Position numbers and translations under genes: made by a program. Below are positions 13,016-24,140 of a DNA stretch of 64,000 bases, piece after piece. Under the pieces are notes generated by a model. The model was not told the origin of the DNA. It was given only the letters and a program-made list of their open reading frames with translations, and searched no databases. Source of the DNA: Pelobates cultripes (Eukaryota > Chordata > Amphibia > Anura > Pelobatidae); contig OW240915.1 in the NCBI GenBank assembly GCA_933207985.1, positions 278,089,408 to 278,153,407 of the forward strand, given 5' to 3'. How positions within the stretch are numbered: position 1 is the stretch's first letter; every line of letters starts with the position of its first letter.

Positions 13016-13029
13016 GAAAAGGCATAAGG
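13016..13029 (+). repeat. Left target-site duplication of the retro-insertion
   Basis: GAAAAGGCATAAGG here is repeated exactly at 15412-15425, directly after the terminal poly(A). Joining the flanks across one copy restores continuous host-repeat sequence. Confidence 0.85.
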
Positions 13030-15411
13030 GGGGCGGGGCCGGGCCGCCAAGCTGGGAGGCAGCAGAGCACCAAGCCTCCAAGCCCGAGCCCAGGAAAACA
13101 GCAATAAACCCACACACAGAATACCTCAAAGCAAGAATACGAAATATTAACAAGAAACACCCAAGCATCACGGGAATACCAAATTGAGGCCGATCGCAGG
13201 CCAGGAACCCGGAGAATACTGAACTGGGCCTATAAGCCTGGGTGATGGTAGCCCCTACAGATGCACAGCTAACAGACCTGCAGCCTGGGGACAACAATAC
13301 AGCAGCCATAAAATTCATGTGGAGGACCACGCAGTGGCGGCCTGGGGGGGTGATTCTGGCCTTTTGGAAGCGGCGTGCCCCAGGGCGGAAGAAGCCGCGA
13401 GGAGCCGAAACCATCCACCTAAATGGACGGGGCTACTGGAAACAGACCCGTCCGAAGAAAAAGGTCTGACGTGGGCCACCCCATACGGACCCTGGTAGTA
13501 CCGAGCGCTGGACAGCTTCCACGTGTCGGGTCCCGGACCGCTGGAGAAATGGGCACCCGGGCCTCTGGGTTTGGGGGGTCCCCAGAGAGCCCTGTCCCCG
13601 AAGCCGTGAGCCCTGTGGGGCAGGACCAAACTATTCCTCCGACGGACCGGTGGTCGTGAGGCATGGACACCAGCTCCAAGTGTGTGGCCGGCACCGGGTG
13701 AGACACTGGAGTGCACATTTAAGGGACTTCCGTGGAGCCGGGGAGGTGCAGGGAGCAGGCGGCCCGTGGTCTTTGTGGGGGGGCCCAACGGACAGTCAGT
13801 GCTTCTGAGTGCCCACGGTACCCGGGGGGCCGAGGCGGAGGCCAGGAGGAGGACGACGGAGGCCTGGAGACCCAGGGACAGTATGGTAGCAACACCTAGA
13901 GAGACTCCCACTAGAGGGCCTGGCAGATCAACACGGCCACCCTGTCGCTTATAGATCCTAACTTTATTCATCCGTTTGCATTTACTACATAGTTGGTTAA
14001 CTTCTATTAATGCTCTTACAGCATTTATGACGCACCAGGTTGCATTGTTAATGCTCTTGCACTGCTGTTAGATGCCCACCAACCAAGCTACAATAACTTG
14101 TAGTAATACCATGATACCGTCATATAGCCAAAGACGCACAAACTAAGAATAAGCTCTAGCTTTAATGTCAGAGATAGACATAAGCGGATTGGGTACATCA
14201 CTGCTGTATACTGCCTACTACTACCTGTGTCAAAACCGCAGGGGGCATTATTACCACGCTTAACCCATATTATTATTTAGCATAAAAACGCATTAATTAA
14301 GCTCTCCGTTTAAAAACGAATGTGCAACGTAAACTACAGAGCTCCCCTGAGCTATAGCTTAATAATGTATACATACCTTCACCTATATTGCATGTAGCAA
14401 GCATATTTACACCATACACTACAGACCGATAGCATCACTTTAATTGTCCAGGCGCAACCCACAGGGGACAAAGCGCTATACCTGCTGGTGTTTTGTTTTT
14501 TGTTTTTTAATACATATAAGTTTCACTGTGCCGACAGCACAATCACAGGCTTAGTAAGATATAGCTTGATTACGCAGTAAAGTAAAGTTTATGTCCAATG
14601 TAGATTACTTTCTTACTAGTACGTTTAGATTCTTGCTCTGTTACCTAGTTACCAACAACTGAGGTGCACACTTAGGCACAAGTCGACTATACATAACAAT
14701 CAGACACTAGCCTTGTTCAACCCACCCCACTTTTACTTTGGCGTGATAAATCGCCTGGAGACACGTGCTCGAACCAGACCCAAGGGAGCACGGAGATAAA
14801 TATACTCCGCAGCTCACGCAAGGGCCTCCACGTAATATCTCCACCCTATTCCTGACTCCATGGAGAGTCTGGACACTTATCTTTTCATCTAATTGTTAAC
14901 TTTAATTTTAATATTGTTTTCATTTTAATATCGTATCACTAAACCTAGAGGCTGTGCTTGCTGAGGCCGATTTAGGCTGTTGGTGTTTGACAGACACTGC
15001 AGGGTTTGGAGTTTTATTGACATGTTTAAATAGGAGAATGCTTTGCGCTACCATCGACCAGCCAACCTACCATGTAACTGTAGAGCTACCTATTATTTAC
15101 CTGCCTTTCACTACAATGCCGTTAAGTACGATGTTATACTATGATGTTATCTTGTTACATTATCTTTGACGCACACACATGCCTTTCTGATGTACACACC
15201 AATGAAGCTAATAAACCTTGAATGATAAAAAAAAAAAAAATTGTCAAGCTGTGACTATAGCTGATTTTCATAATGTTTCCAAATTAGCTATATTGTTCTA
15301 AAATGTACAATTCAAAGTCTACTACACATTTCTGTGCCATGAATAACGTCCTAATTGATGATGTTTATACATTAAAGTCTCTTTTAAATATTTAAAAAAA
15401 AAAAAAAAAAA
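13030..15411 (+). mobile_element. Polyadenylated retro-insertion (non-autonomous or retrocopy), 2.38 kb
   Basis: Bounded by an exact 14-bp direct repeat and ending in A18 (15394-15411), the hallmarks of LINE-mediated target-primed insertion. The first about 920 bp is very GC-rich, starting GGGGCGGGGCCGGGCCGCC. The rest is AT-balanced with no long ORF. No RT, endonuclease or zinc-knuckle motif is visible, so it must have been mobilised in trans or be internally deleted. There are two potential 3' ends: AATAAA at 15210 with A14 at 15227-15240, and ATTAAA at 15371 with the terminal A18. The GC-rich head could be a LINE 5' UTR or the first exon of a host RNA, and I cannot tell which. Confidence 0.75.
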
Positions 15412-15425
15412 GAAAAGGCATAAGG
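15412..15425 (+). repeat. Right target-site duplication of the retro-insertion
   Basis: Exact copy of the 14 bases at 13016-13029, immediately 3' of the A18 tract. Confidence 0.85.
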
Positions 15426-15862
15426 AGTTTAAATAAGCCTATTTTAGCTCTGATTGGCTGAAAATCGGCCTTTGACCCCAGAACTTGCACGCGCGCGCAC
15501 GCTGACATCGACATCAACATGGGCGGATGTGGGGCTATAATTTGGTGTGGATCCGCAGCGGCAGGCGTCCATCAACATGCTGCAGGATTCAGGCACACAA
15601 ACGCATGGCCGCTGGGCGCAAATGCCGCAAAGTGAGGCTGAATATGTTACAGGGATACAGGGAGCTCCATTTTCAGCCTATCAGCTGCGCCCCTGTTCGG
15701 CTGCACTACATGCTTCCTGAATTTGAAAGTTCCGAAGCCGGGTGCCACCAGGGGGAGAGTGGACATTGCCATTGGGGGCAGCTATGGGATTAAACTGTTC
15801 GGGAATGGTGTAACCCCCTGAGGTAAGAGTACCTTCGGTGGCCTCCTGGCACCATAACAACT

Positions 15863-17480
15863 TAATTTAGATTTAATATGAGGATTATCAAAAAATTTCT
15901 ATAATGTTTCTTATTTGAAGCCAGATAATGCAGATAAACTAAAAAAAAATATTTTTTTGTATTTAAAAAATATCAAGATATATGATTTCTTACTAAAGTC
16001 CTTTGAATATTCTGTGCTTCTCATGTACAGTTAATGATTTTGCTATGAGTATTTCCGGGAGTGCTTAGGATCACCCAGAAGAATTGTCAGTACATTAAAA
16101 TAATTATGGTGAAACTAAAAAAAAAAAAAATGAGACAATATTTTATGTGTACAAAAATAAGCTCTCACGTTGGAGTTCAGGAAAACTTTATTTTATGGTA
16201 ATTATTTTATCATATGATAAACAGTTACATTCTTCAGCCTACGTATTACACTTTCATGAACTGCAATGAACTTGAAAAACATGCGTATGTGTGTCACGTA
16301 TATTTTAGACAGTTTAAATTAGTTAATTTCATTGTTTCTGGTAACGCTTACAAATAAATTATTCCTGTATTTAATTGTACTTATTTATGATATATAAGCA
16401 GTATAGCGCATAGCTACAATTATGGGAATTCGGTTACATCATATAGCCATACTGTGTTAAGCCCACCACTATATCATAGTACGCCAATATCGGTGTGTCC
16501 TACACTAATTTTAACATAGGAGATTGACATGTTAACTGCAATATTTAATGTTTAAAATGCTTCCAATGCTTCAATTTATGCTTTCCTATCATCAACTCCA
16601 AATATATTAAAAATACAGATTAACGAACAGCACACACACAAAAAAAAAAAATTTTTTATATTTTAAAAGGCTACTTAATATACATAGGTGGTGGGCTTAA
16701 CACAGTATGGCCACATGGTGTAATGAATGCCCATATTGATAGGTAAGATGTGTGATTTTAAGTATTTTTATAAAATTAAACACTGTATTTTTTTTGAGTG
16801 TGTGCTGTTTCTTAATCTGTATTTTGTAAATATTTGAACCAAACCTTAGAGACATTTAGAAAAGATGCATCTTTTCACTTTGAACATCTTTATTAAAATA
16901 TAAAAACAAAAGAAATATGTTGAGAAAAGACAAGCTTATTTATGGAACGTAAAGCATCTATATGAGCACTTTCTATTTTATGTGCAGATGTTTGTTTGTT
17001 TGTTAGTGTTTAAGTCTTTTCCATAGATGGAGTTGAGAGATTAAGGGCAAAGATATGCAACTGACAAAGAGGTCTGTTTTAAGTATAATATTTTTTTTCA
17101 TATTACCGACCCATTACAAATCATAGTTTGAGATTGGATGTAGCTTACTACAGAAATTCATATTCAGATTAATTAATGTTTTAGGCAAGGATGAAGGAAG
17201 TATTATACAGAATGTGGTTCAAGGTTTTGGGTACACCTTCACTGCATTTGTATAGAGATTTAGAATGGCAAGACAATTCAATTTTTAGAGCAATATGCTA
17301 TATGTAAGAGAGTTTTTATAGGTTTCTATGCTTATTACTCTTTATTTATCAATTTGCCTTAAAATGATATTTTTCAACTTTTTATAAATCATCATGCATG
17401 GTGAAAAACTATTTGGAAAGGTAAGTTTTTTTTTTTAAATCTGTTGTTACTGAAAAGTTTTCAGTCTTCATTGGGGTGCT
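15863..17480. other. AT-rich interval without a gene; holds interleaved inverted repeats
   Basis: No coding signal. The structured part is the foldback pair listed at 16446-16833. Confidence 0.45.
16446..16833. repeat. Two interleaved inverted repeats
   Basis: Outer pair: 24 bases at 16446-16469 (GCCATACTGTGTTAAGCC...) are exactly complementary to 16688-16711. Second pair: about 16612-16642 (AATACAGATTAACGAACAGC...) is complementary with few mismatches to about 16797-16830 (...GCTGTTTCTTAATCTGTATT). The second pair starts inside the first and ends outside it, so the two hairpins cannot form together without a pseudoknot-like arrangement. Probably remnants of foldback elements. Confidence 0.6.
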
Positions 17481-17519
17481 AGCTATTGGTTTGTGTTATA
17501 TATTTCTTTCGATTATGTA

Positions 17520-17940
17520 CACTGAAGCAGCTGGGTCAGTTTATGGATCCCTCAGCGCCCAGCCTAGGGATATCTTCCTCTAACTCATACGACGCCACCC
17601 CACAATCTTTTGTTGACACTAGGACTGGTTTAACTCACCATTTAAAAACTTTTCCAGTGCCCTCGGGTCTTCTTTCTCAGCGCCGCCATATTAAAAAGAT
17701 GGTGGTACCCAGGAATGCTATCTTATGCCTAATCCTGGGCATGCGTTTGATATCACATGTATGCCCAGAATCTACTGTGGCTTCCTGTGGACCTGTGTTG
17801 ACTCTCGCAAATGCGCAAGCATTAACACTAGGAATCTGTCAGGATATGATGCGGTGATGAAGGGAGGTGAGTATGCACATAGATGGCCAATGACAAAGTT
17901 GACAAAGGCCAAAGACCTTGACTAAAGCTCCACCCTTTGT
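17520..17940. other. GC-richer patch, probably an unidentified repeat
   Basis: It stands out from its AT-rich surroundings and contains a 123-residue open frame (17486-17857, plus) with no recognisable domain. GCGCCGCCATATTAAAAAGATGG-type sequence looks like part of an interspersed element. No termini found. Confidence 0.3.
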
Positions 17941-18784
17941 CAACCTGCTGCTTCTACATAAGGAAAAGTTTTAAAAAAATAGGTCTTTTGAAAAACAAAA
18001 ACAAAAAACAGGGCAGACAAGATGGCATGCCTATTAAAAAAAAAAAAGAAGACAGAGTACAGAATAGAAGGTAGTATGTCTAGTCAAAGCCCTTAGTGAT
18101 TTAATTCCAATTTAGTAAAATGTACTAATGTAATGTATTTAAAATCATTTTATGCAAAAGGTTACATCAGAAATGTTCAATCTTCTATGTAAAAATTATG
18201 CATTATGTCTAATTTTGTTATCACTCAAGTTTTGTGTATCCTATGAAATGGTTTTATACTTAAAACATCTGGAAACATGGTAAACAGCAGTGGTTTGCTG
18301 TGTGGTGGTGAGCTAATGACATCTGCTGAGCTCAAGGGAACTTCATTTTCCAGTCAGGTAAACCAAATTTTGGACTGGAACAATGGGCAGATGCTAATAA
18401 ACTAAGGGACATAAAGTGGTACAGGTCACACAAAGTGAAAGGGATTTTAAGGTGAGTGGCCAATAGCATTCAATCAAAGTTAATTTTCAATCAAGTTTGG
18501 CATCGAAGAGTTATTCAAAACAAGCAAAGAGTAATCTAAAGCAGAAGTAAAGTCAATATTGTGATATAAGTGTTGATTTTGCCAAGAGTGAGTACAGTTA
18601 TAGTATAATATTATTGGCCAGCAGCCCAACCATGAAGCTGCTCTATAAAAGAGGATGCTCAGCTGTTTCTAAACTTCAACTCCCATGATACTTTGCCAAA
18701 TATAAGTACATATATTAGTATTAAAATACACTTAGAATGACATTACATATATATATTATATATATATAATGCTTCTATATATAC

Positions 18785-19042
18785 GAGCTGTATGGTGGCT
18801 CAGAGGCAAAATAGCAGCCCCAAGACTGCAAAGTACCCTTGTTCAAATGCCCTGCTGGGCACTCCTGGGACTGTCTGTATGTCAGGGAGAGAACCGTGAC
18901 AGTTTCGGTCCGAATGCAAATTCGGACGAATTTCAGACATTCGGGTACTGCCGAAATTCCGGAGCACAGTATTGCCGAAGTACCCAGCCAATCAGAGTGC
19001 TCTGTCGTTTTGGGCAGACTAGATGGGCCGAATGTTTCTATA
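18785..19042 (+). mobile_element. SINE with tRNA-like head and CR1-type tail
   Basis: The head has an A-box-like TGGCTCAGAGG (18796-18806) and a B-box-like TGTTCAAATGCC (18840-18851), the arrangement of an internal RNA polymerase III promoter. The last bases, GGGCAGACTAGATGGGCCG (19011-19029), match the 3' end of the CR1 LINEs here: the complement near 59350-59372, and 63315-63338. A shared tail is how SINEs are recognised by a partner LINE. The middle part contains short TTCGG/CCGAA inverted repeats. An AT tract follows. It could instead be two adjacent fragments. Confidence 0.55.
18796..18852 (+). promoter_or_regulatory. Putative Pol III internal promoter (A and B boxes) of the SINE
   Basis: TGGCTCAGAGG and TGTTCAAATGCC are spaced about 34 bp apart. 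Both match the tRNA box consensus with one or two deviations. Whether it is active is unknown. Confidence 0.45.
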
Positions 19043-19044
19043 TA

Positions 19045-19175
19045 TATATTTTACATTTATATATACATGTATAATTAAAAAAATAAATACATAAAATAAT
19101 AAAATAAATAAAATATTTAAAAAAAATTTAAATAAATTATATATACATATGTAATTTCATTCTAACTGTATTTTG

Positions 19176-19213
<38 letters not shown>

Positions 19214-19400
19214 ATATATAAAATACAAATAACCGCATATATATATATATATATATACAGATAAATATATATAATTACATAAATAACTACATAAGTGTAC
19301 ATGTAGACTTTAAATACATATATATGTATATATATTAAAATTCTACATGTATATTTAAGTAATATTTTAACATAATTATGTGATATAATTAAATTAAATT
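19045..19400. repeat. AT-rich microsatellite tract
   Basis: (TA)n and TATATG-type runs, longest at about 19183-19210 and 19239-19257. The same kind of tract lies inside the TTAA foldback element at 32090-32400, so this one may be the distal part of the inverted copy at 19420-20598. Confidence 0.7.
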
Positions 19401-19419
19401 TTATTGACATGCCTGACAA

Positions 19420-20598
19420 CCCAGGCAGAAAGTGCAGTGAATTAGAATTGCAAGCACTATATTTAACCCTGTAACTTTCCAAGACATGGGGGGTACTATT
19501 TTACTCGGGAGACTTCGCTGAACATAAGTATTAGTGTTTTGAAATGGTAACTTGTATTACAACAATGATATTTTTAGTAAAAGTTAAGTTTTTTGCATTT
19601 TTTACACACGAACTGCACTTTTACTGACGATATTGTTGTAATATGGTTTACTGTTTTAAAACACTTATTTTTGTGTTCAGTGAAGTCTCCCAAGTATAAC
19701 AGTAACCCCATGTACAGTTTTTATGTTTTTTTGGAACGTTAGAGAGTCAAATATAAGGCTTGCATTTCATTTTTTTCACATTGAAATTTGCCAGATTGGT
19801 TATGTTGCCTTTGAGACCGTATGGTAGCCCAAGAATAAGAATTACCCCCATGATGGCATACCATTTGCAAAAGTAGACAACCCAAGTTATTGCAAATGGG
19901 GTATGTCTAGCCATTTTTAGTATCCACTTAGTCACAAACACTGACCAAATATTAGTTTTTTGCTTTTTTCACGCAAAAACAAATATGATTGCTAACTTTG
20001 GCCAGTGTGACTAAATGGTTACTAGAAAAGACTGGACATACCCCACTTGCAATGCCTTGGGTAGTCTACTTTTGCAAATGGTATGCCATCATGGGGGTAA
20101 ATCTCATTCCTGGGCTACCACACGGTATCAAAGGTAACATTACTAATCTGGCAAATTTCAATGTGAAAAAACTGAAAAATTTAACATGCTATATTTGACC
20201 CTTTAACTTTCCAAAACACTGTAAAAACTGTTAATGGGGGCTACTGTTGTACTTTGTGAGACTTTGCTGAATCCAAATATGTGCTTTTTTGCAGTAAAAA
20301 CTAACAGTATCATGACATTTACAGCTAAAATGTGAGGCGGAACTACAATTAAAAAGAAAAAAATTACATTTCTGAATTTTTTTTATTTTATTCATAATAA
20401 ATTATGTTTCATATATGAATAGTTTATGAGAAATTAAAGCCCTGTTTCTCCTGAACAAAATGATATATAATAAGTGTGGGTGCACTTAATATGAAAGAGG
20501 TGAATTACGGTTGAACAGACATGTAGCACAAATTCCAATTTTTGTTTACATTTTGTTTTGATCAGAACGTGTACTATTAACTCCGTCCTGAAGGGGTT
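19420..20598 (-). mobile_element. TTAA-type foldback element, partial inverted copy
   Basis: The right end at about 20578-20598 (CTCCGTCCTGAAGGGGTTAA) is the complement of the left end of the element at 30836 (TTAACCCTTTAAGGACGGAG). The interior contains the same head-to-head units: CGGGAGACTTCGCTGAACA and its complement, and ATGGCATACCATTTGCAA and its complement. It is therefore a diverged minus-strand copy of that family. The far terminus is missing because sequence beyond about 19045 belongs to the SINE/CR1 tail. Confidence 0.7.
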
Positions 20599-20675
20599 AA
20601 AACATAAATTGAGCTATTTACTAATGTCTGTGTAAAGCTGTATAGATCAAAGGTCATAATTGTCATCTATACACA

Positions 20676-21179
20676 TTAAAGGACCACTATAGTGCCAGGA
20701 AAACATACTCGTTTTCCTGGCACTATAGTGCCCTGAGGGTGCCCCCACCCTCAGGGTCCCACTTCTGCCGGTCTCTGGGGAGAGGAAGGGGTTAAACTTA
20801 CCTCTTTCACCAGCGCCGGGTGGGTAGCTCTCCTCCTCTTCTCCCCCTCCGATCCTCCTCTTCGGCTGAATCCGCGCATGCGCGGCAGGAGCTGCGCGCG
20901 CATTCAGCATGTCTCATAGGAAAGCATTCATAATGCTTTCTTATGGATGCTGGCGTCTTCTCACTGTGGTTTTCACAGTGAGAAGCACGCAAACGCCTCT
21001 AGCTGCTGTCAATCAGACAGCCACTAGAGGCTTTAGAGGCTGGATTATCCCTATTATAAACATAGCAGTTTCTCTGAAACTGCTATGTTTATAAAAAAAA
21101 GGGTTAATCCTAGAGGGACCTGGCACCCAGACCAATTCATTAAGCTGAAGTGGTCTGGGTGCCTAGAGTGGTCCTTTAA
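20676..21179. mobile_element. TTAA-flanked MITE, approximately 0.5 kb
   Basis: TTAA at 20676-20679 and 21176-21179 flank an element with ends AGGACCACTATAGTGCC and, inverted, AGGACCACTCTAGGCACC. Several internal hairpins are visible, for example the CCAGGAAAAC / GTTTTCCTGG block just inside the left end and paired AGTTTCTCTGAAACT sequence at about 21065. The centre is GC-rich. TTAA target duplication is typical of piggyBac and Kolobok superfamilies. There is no transposase. Confidence 0.8.
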
Positions 21180-21945
21180 GACAGACAAATGGGCATTGAC
21201 TCAATATATTTGGCAAAACTCTGTTGAAAATCATTGACTGGTTTAATCAGATATTTAACCCTGTTAGTCATTAAAAATATGATAAAATAAATGCATATTG
21301 AGGGGGGAAATTCCCCATGCCCCCAGGCACCAAGCCATGAGTTGAGTCATGACTGCTACACACTGAACTCCTTTTTGCAGCTGGTTCTCAAGACTAGTGA
21401 TGGAGCAACTATTGCTACCCATCTGATAACCATACAGGAAAGAGATGGAACAGGTCCAACACCATGAATCCACCCATGTGCATCAAGCTTTCCCCACACA
21501 TGCCTTCCCTGGCTCCATGGTGGGGCCAATTAACAAACAAAAGGGAGTGGTGATTAAGTTTGTCCCTCTGCCCACCCACCAGCAGATGGGGGCTATCATT
21601 ATAATAACCGAAGGGTCATAATGTCATCCAAGACCCCCACTCATATAAGGAAGCTAAAGCTGCCAGTGGTAAAATAGTAAAAGAAAATGTGTATGTGTCA
21701 ATAATTTTTAGCGGTCCAGTCCGATATGCCCACTTAACGGGTGCTTTTCTATGCATCCGTTAAATTGAATATATTCTCCATAGCCTGTATTTTTATTGTA
21801 AATTTTAGACTTCAGTTATGATGTGTGGACTGATATTTATCTGCACCTGATATACATTCAACTGCTGGATTAAATTGATCCAAACCATTAAATTGCATTA
21901 TTGGGAGCAGAAAAACTGCTGATGCATGTGATTACCAAAGAAAAA
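21180..21945. other. Interval without a supported gene
   Basis: No domain-bearing frame or clear repeat boundary. Confidence 0.4.
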
Positions 21946-21949
21946 AAAA

Positions 21950-22835
21950 GTTACCTGCGCTCTCTCCTTAATCCCTATGTATATTTAGACAAATGGAGGT
22001 CATTTAGTTACTCCAATGGCCATTGGAGGGAATGCCCGCCTGCCAACGTTAAGGCACACCTGTGATTGGCTGATTTGTAATCAAGGCCATAGGTACACAG
22101 TTGTTATATTGGATATGATGTGATTTTCTATCAATACTTTTAGCAAATATGATGTAATTTCACAGCTGTCTAGTTAAACATCCAAACAGAAGTGGTTGCT
22201 GTACGCTAGACTGTATCTTTTATTGTATCCTGAACATTCGTCCATCACACCAAAGCTCCCCTGTTCCTGTCCACTTAACGATAACAAGGTGCAATAGGCT
22301 GAGTGACTGGGATAAACCCGGGGTAATTTTAAGGGTCTTCCATGAGTGATGGCCAGTTCCATTTGCAGAGCCATCATGATGAGCATTAACAGTAAATAAA
22401 AACTTTCAGGGACCGATATTACTTTTTTTTGTTACAAATACAAAAAAACAAGTCCTGCCCGCAAACTCCCATCACTCCTAGGCAGCAGCAACGACCTCTC
22501 AGGTGGGTCCTACACTAACCTTTCACCTTGCTTCCTTGAGCTTGTAGGGGTGTATATAAAAAAAATATACCCCTTTCTGTCTCATTAGAGATATCTTTGC
22601 CAGAAGTTCAAGGAGCCAATGTGAAAGGTTAGTGTAGGATTCACCTGAGAGGTCATTGCTGCCGCCGAGGAGTGATGGGAGTTTGAGCACAGGACTTGTT
22701 TTTTTGTATTTGTAACAACAAAAAAGGTTTGCCTTGATATGGCAGGAGGGATAAACGCTCTCATGGCCATTGGAGAAACTAAATAACCTACATTTGTTTA
22801 AATATGCATAGGGATTTGGGAAGAGCGCAGGTAAC
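21950..22835. mobile_element. Foldback element with nested inverted repeats
   Basis: Outer arms: 21950-22028 (GTTACCTGCGCTCTC ... GGCCATTGGA) pair with 22764-22835 (TGGCCATTGGAGA ... GAGCGCAGGTAAC). Inner arms: about 22429-22545 pair with 22600-22722 around a centre with TGTATATAAAAAAAATATACCCC. Part of the outer right arm is repeated once more at 23048-23092. No coding capacity. The superfamily is unknown. Confidence 0.6.
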
Positions 22836-23099
22836 TTTTTTCTTTGGTTTTTACTGTATGTATTGGGCTGATGTGTACAATGGTCGTTGCTGCCGATTCC
22901 AGGAGTGATGGGAATTTGAGCGCAGAACTTGTTTTTTTGTATTTGTATTTTGTATCACACAGCTATGTTATAATGCTGCTGCCCAACCCATGTGTTCCTT
23001 ATTAGGGGTTAATATGCATGTAGGGGTGTATATAAATCACCTCCCTGTGTTTAAATATGCATAGGGATTTGGGAAGAGCGCAGGTAACTTTTTCATTAA

Positions 23100-23580
23100 C
23101 CTTTTTTTGTTGCTGGGTTTTTGTTCTCAGAAGATCATCCCTACTCTGTGTTTGGTTGCCTGATTTAAAATGAGAAAACTTGAACTTCCATCAGTGAATA
23201 TTTGATTTGAGAATCTTCAAATTTAATGCAACATTTATTAGATGGAGATTAATATACTGATTTAAAGTAATAGACCTTTTGTCTTTATTCCATGACAATT
23301 AGCAAATAATAAACTGCATAGATCACTGGGTATAACATTATAAATTAAATATTCTGTATGCAAAAGATTTTTTTCTGTTGCATTTAAAAATGTACTGTTT
23401 TATATTGAATTCAGACATTCAGAGAAAAATGTTGCAATTCTCATTAACTGTAAGACATTTTCCAAATAGCACAATGTTCTTTTATATTAAGAATGTCAGT
23501 CAGTTGTTACAGTAAAAGATAAGACAAAAAATATGAGCAACACACAATAAGTAAATGATGGTTATAACGAAGAAAGCATA
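23100..23580. other. AT-rich left flank of DIRS copy 1
   Basis: No gene seen. This flank does not match the 89 bp preceding DIRS copy 2. Confidence 0.5.
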
Positions 23581-23617
23581 AATTCCCAGATTTTACTAGT
23601 AACATGACGTAAAGTCA

Positions 23618-23807
23618 TGATTTTATTAAAGACACGGAGGCGAGTATTATGCATAACTCTTTCTTTATTTCCTCAGCAGCAAAGAAAGAGAAATATAAAT
23701 ATTATCAAAACTGAAGAAAAACTGTATAGGCACAACAGGTAGCCAATCACAGGATATAGGAAGTAGCTATATAAGTCTTGTGTCTCCCACAATCCCCCTC
23801 TTTCTTG
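23618..23807 (+). repeat. Left inverted terminal repeat of DIRS copy 1
   Basis: Inverse complement of 29137-29325 apart from a few bases (for example CGAG versus CTCA next to 'GGAGG') and single-base indels. The additional 37 bp at 23581-23617 exist only at this end. Confidence 0.9.
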
Positions 23808-24140
23808 CGAACCGAAGACCAGGTAAGATGAACGATGTCCCACTTGGTCGAAACAGGGTAACGGGAAACGATGCGACAATTTCAAGCTAAAAAAGATAGA
23901 GAAATATGGTAATTTCTTAATACAGAACTGCAGACTTACCAAACGTAAACTTGGGGAGACACAGGTAAAACAGAGTCCTGAAATATAAAACATCAGAATT
24001 AGTACACAACATAAAGGTACAACAACCCGTACAAAAGATGCAAATCAAACTGATAGAGTACAGACCAAACTGGAAAAAACATACCTGTAGAGCCACCAAG
24101 CATCTCTTGTCCCAACTCCACTCCGGGAGGGTGGGAGGGA

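Larger units (their letters stand above)
12397..15858. mobile_element. DNA element with approximately 50-bp terminal inverted repeats, split by a retro-insertion
   Basis: The left end (GTTATGGTGCTAGGAGCC ... ACTCTTACCTCA) is matched in inverse orientation by the right end at about 15805-15858 (TGAGGTAAGAGT ... GGCACCATAAC). Removing the insertion at 13030-15411 leaves an element of roughly 1.1 kb. Its interior contains 'ATTGGCTGA' and GC-rich sequence. I see no transposase frame, so it is non-autonomous. No convincing target duplication was found, and the superfamily is unassigned. Confidence 0.65.

Noticed and set aside
13315..13971. 218-residue Pro/Arg-rich minus-strand ORF in the GC-rich head of the retro-insertion
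   Set aside because: GC-rich DNA is open in several frames here, and there is no homology I can recognise.
17486..17857. 123-residue plus-strand ORF
   Set aside because: No domain. It lies in a GC-richer patch that looks like an interspersed repeat.
18796..18852. A genuine tRNA gene
   Set aside because: A and B boxes are present, but I cannot draw a cloverleaf with acceptor and anticodon stems. A SINE head explains it better.
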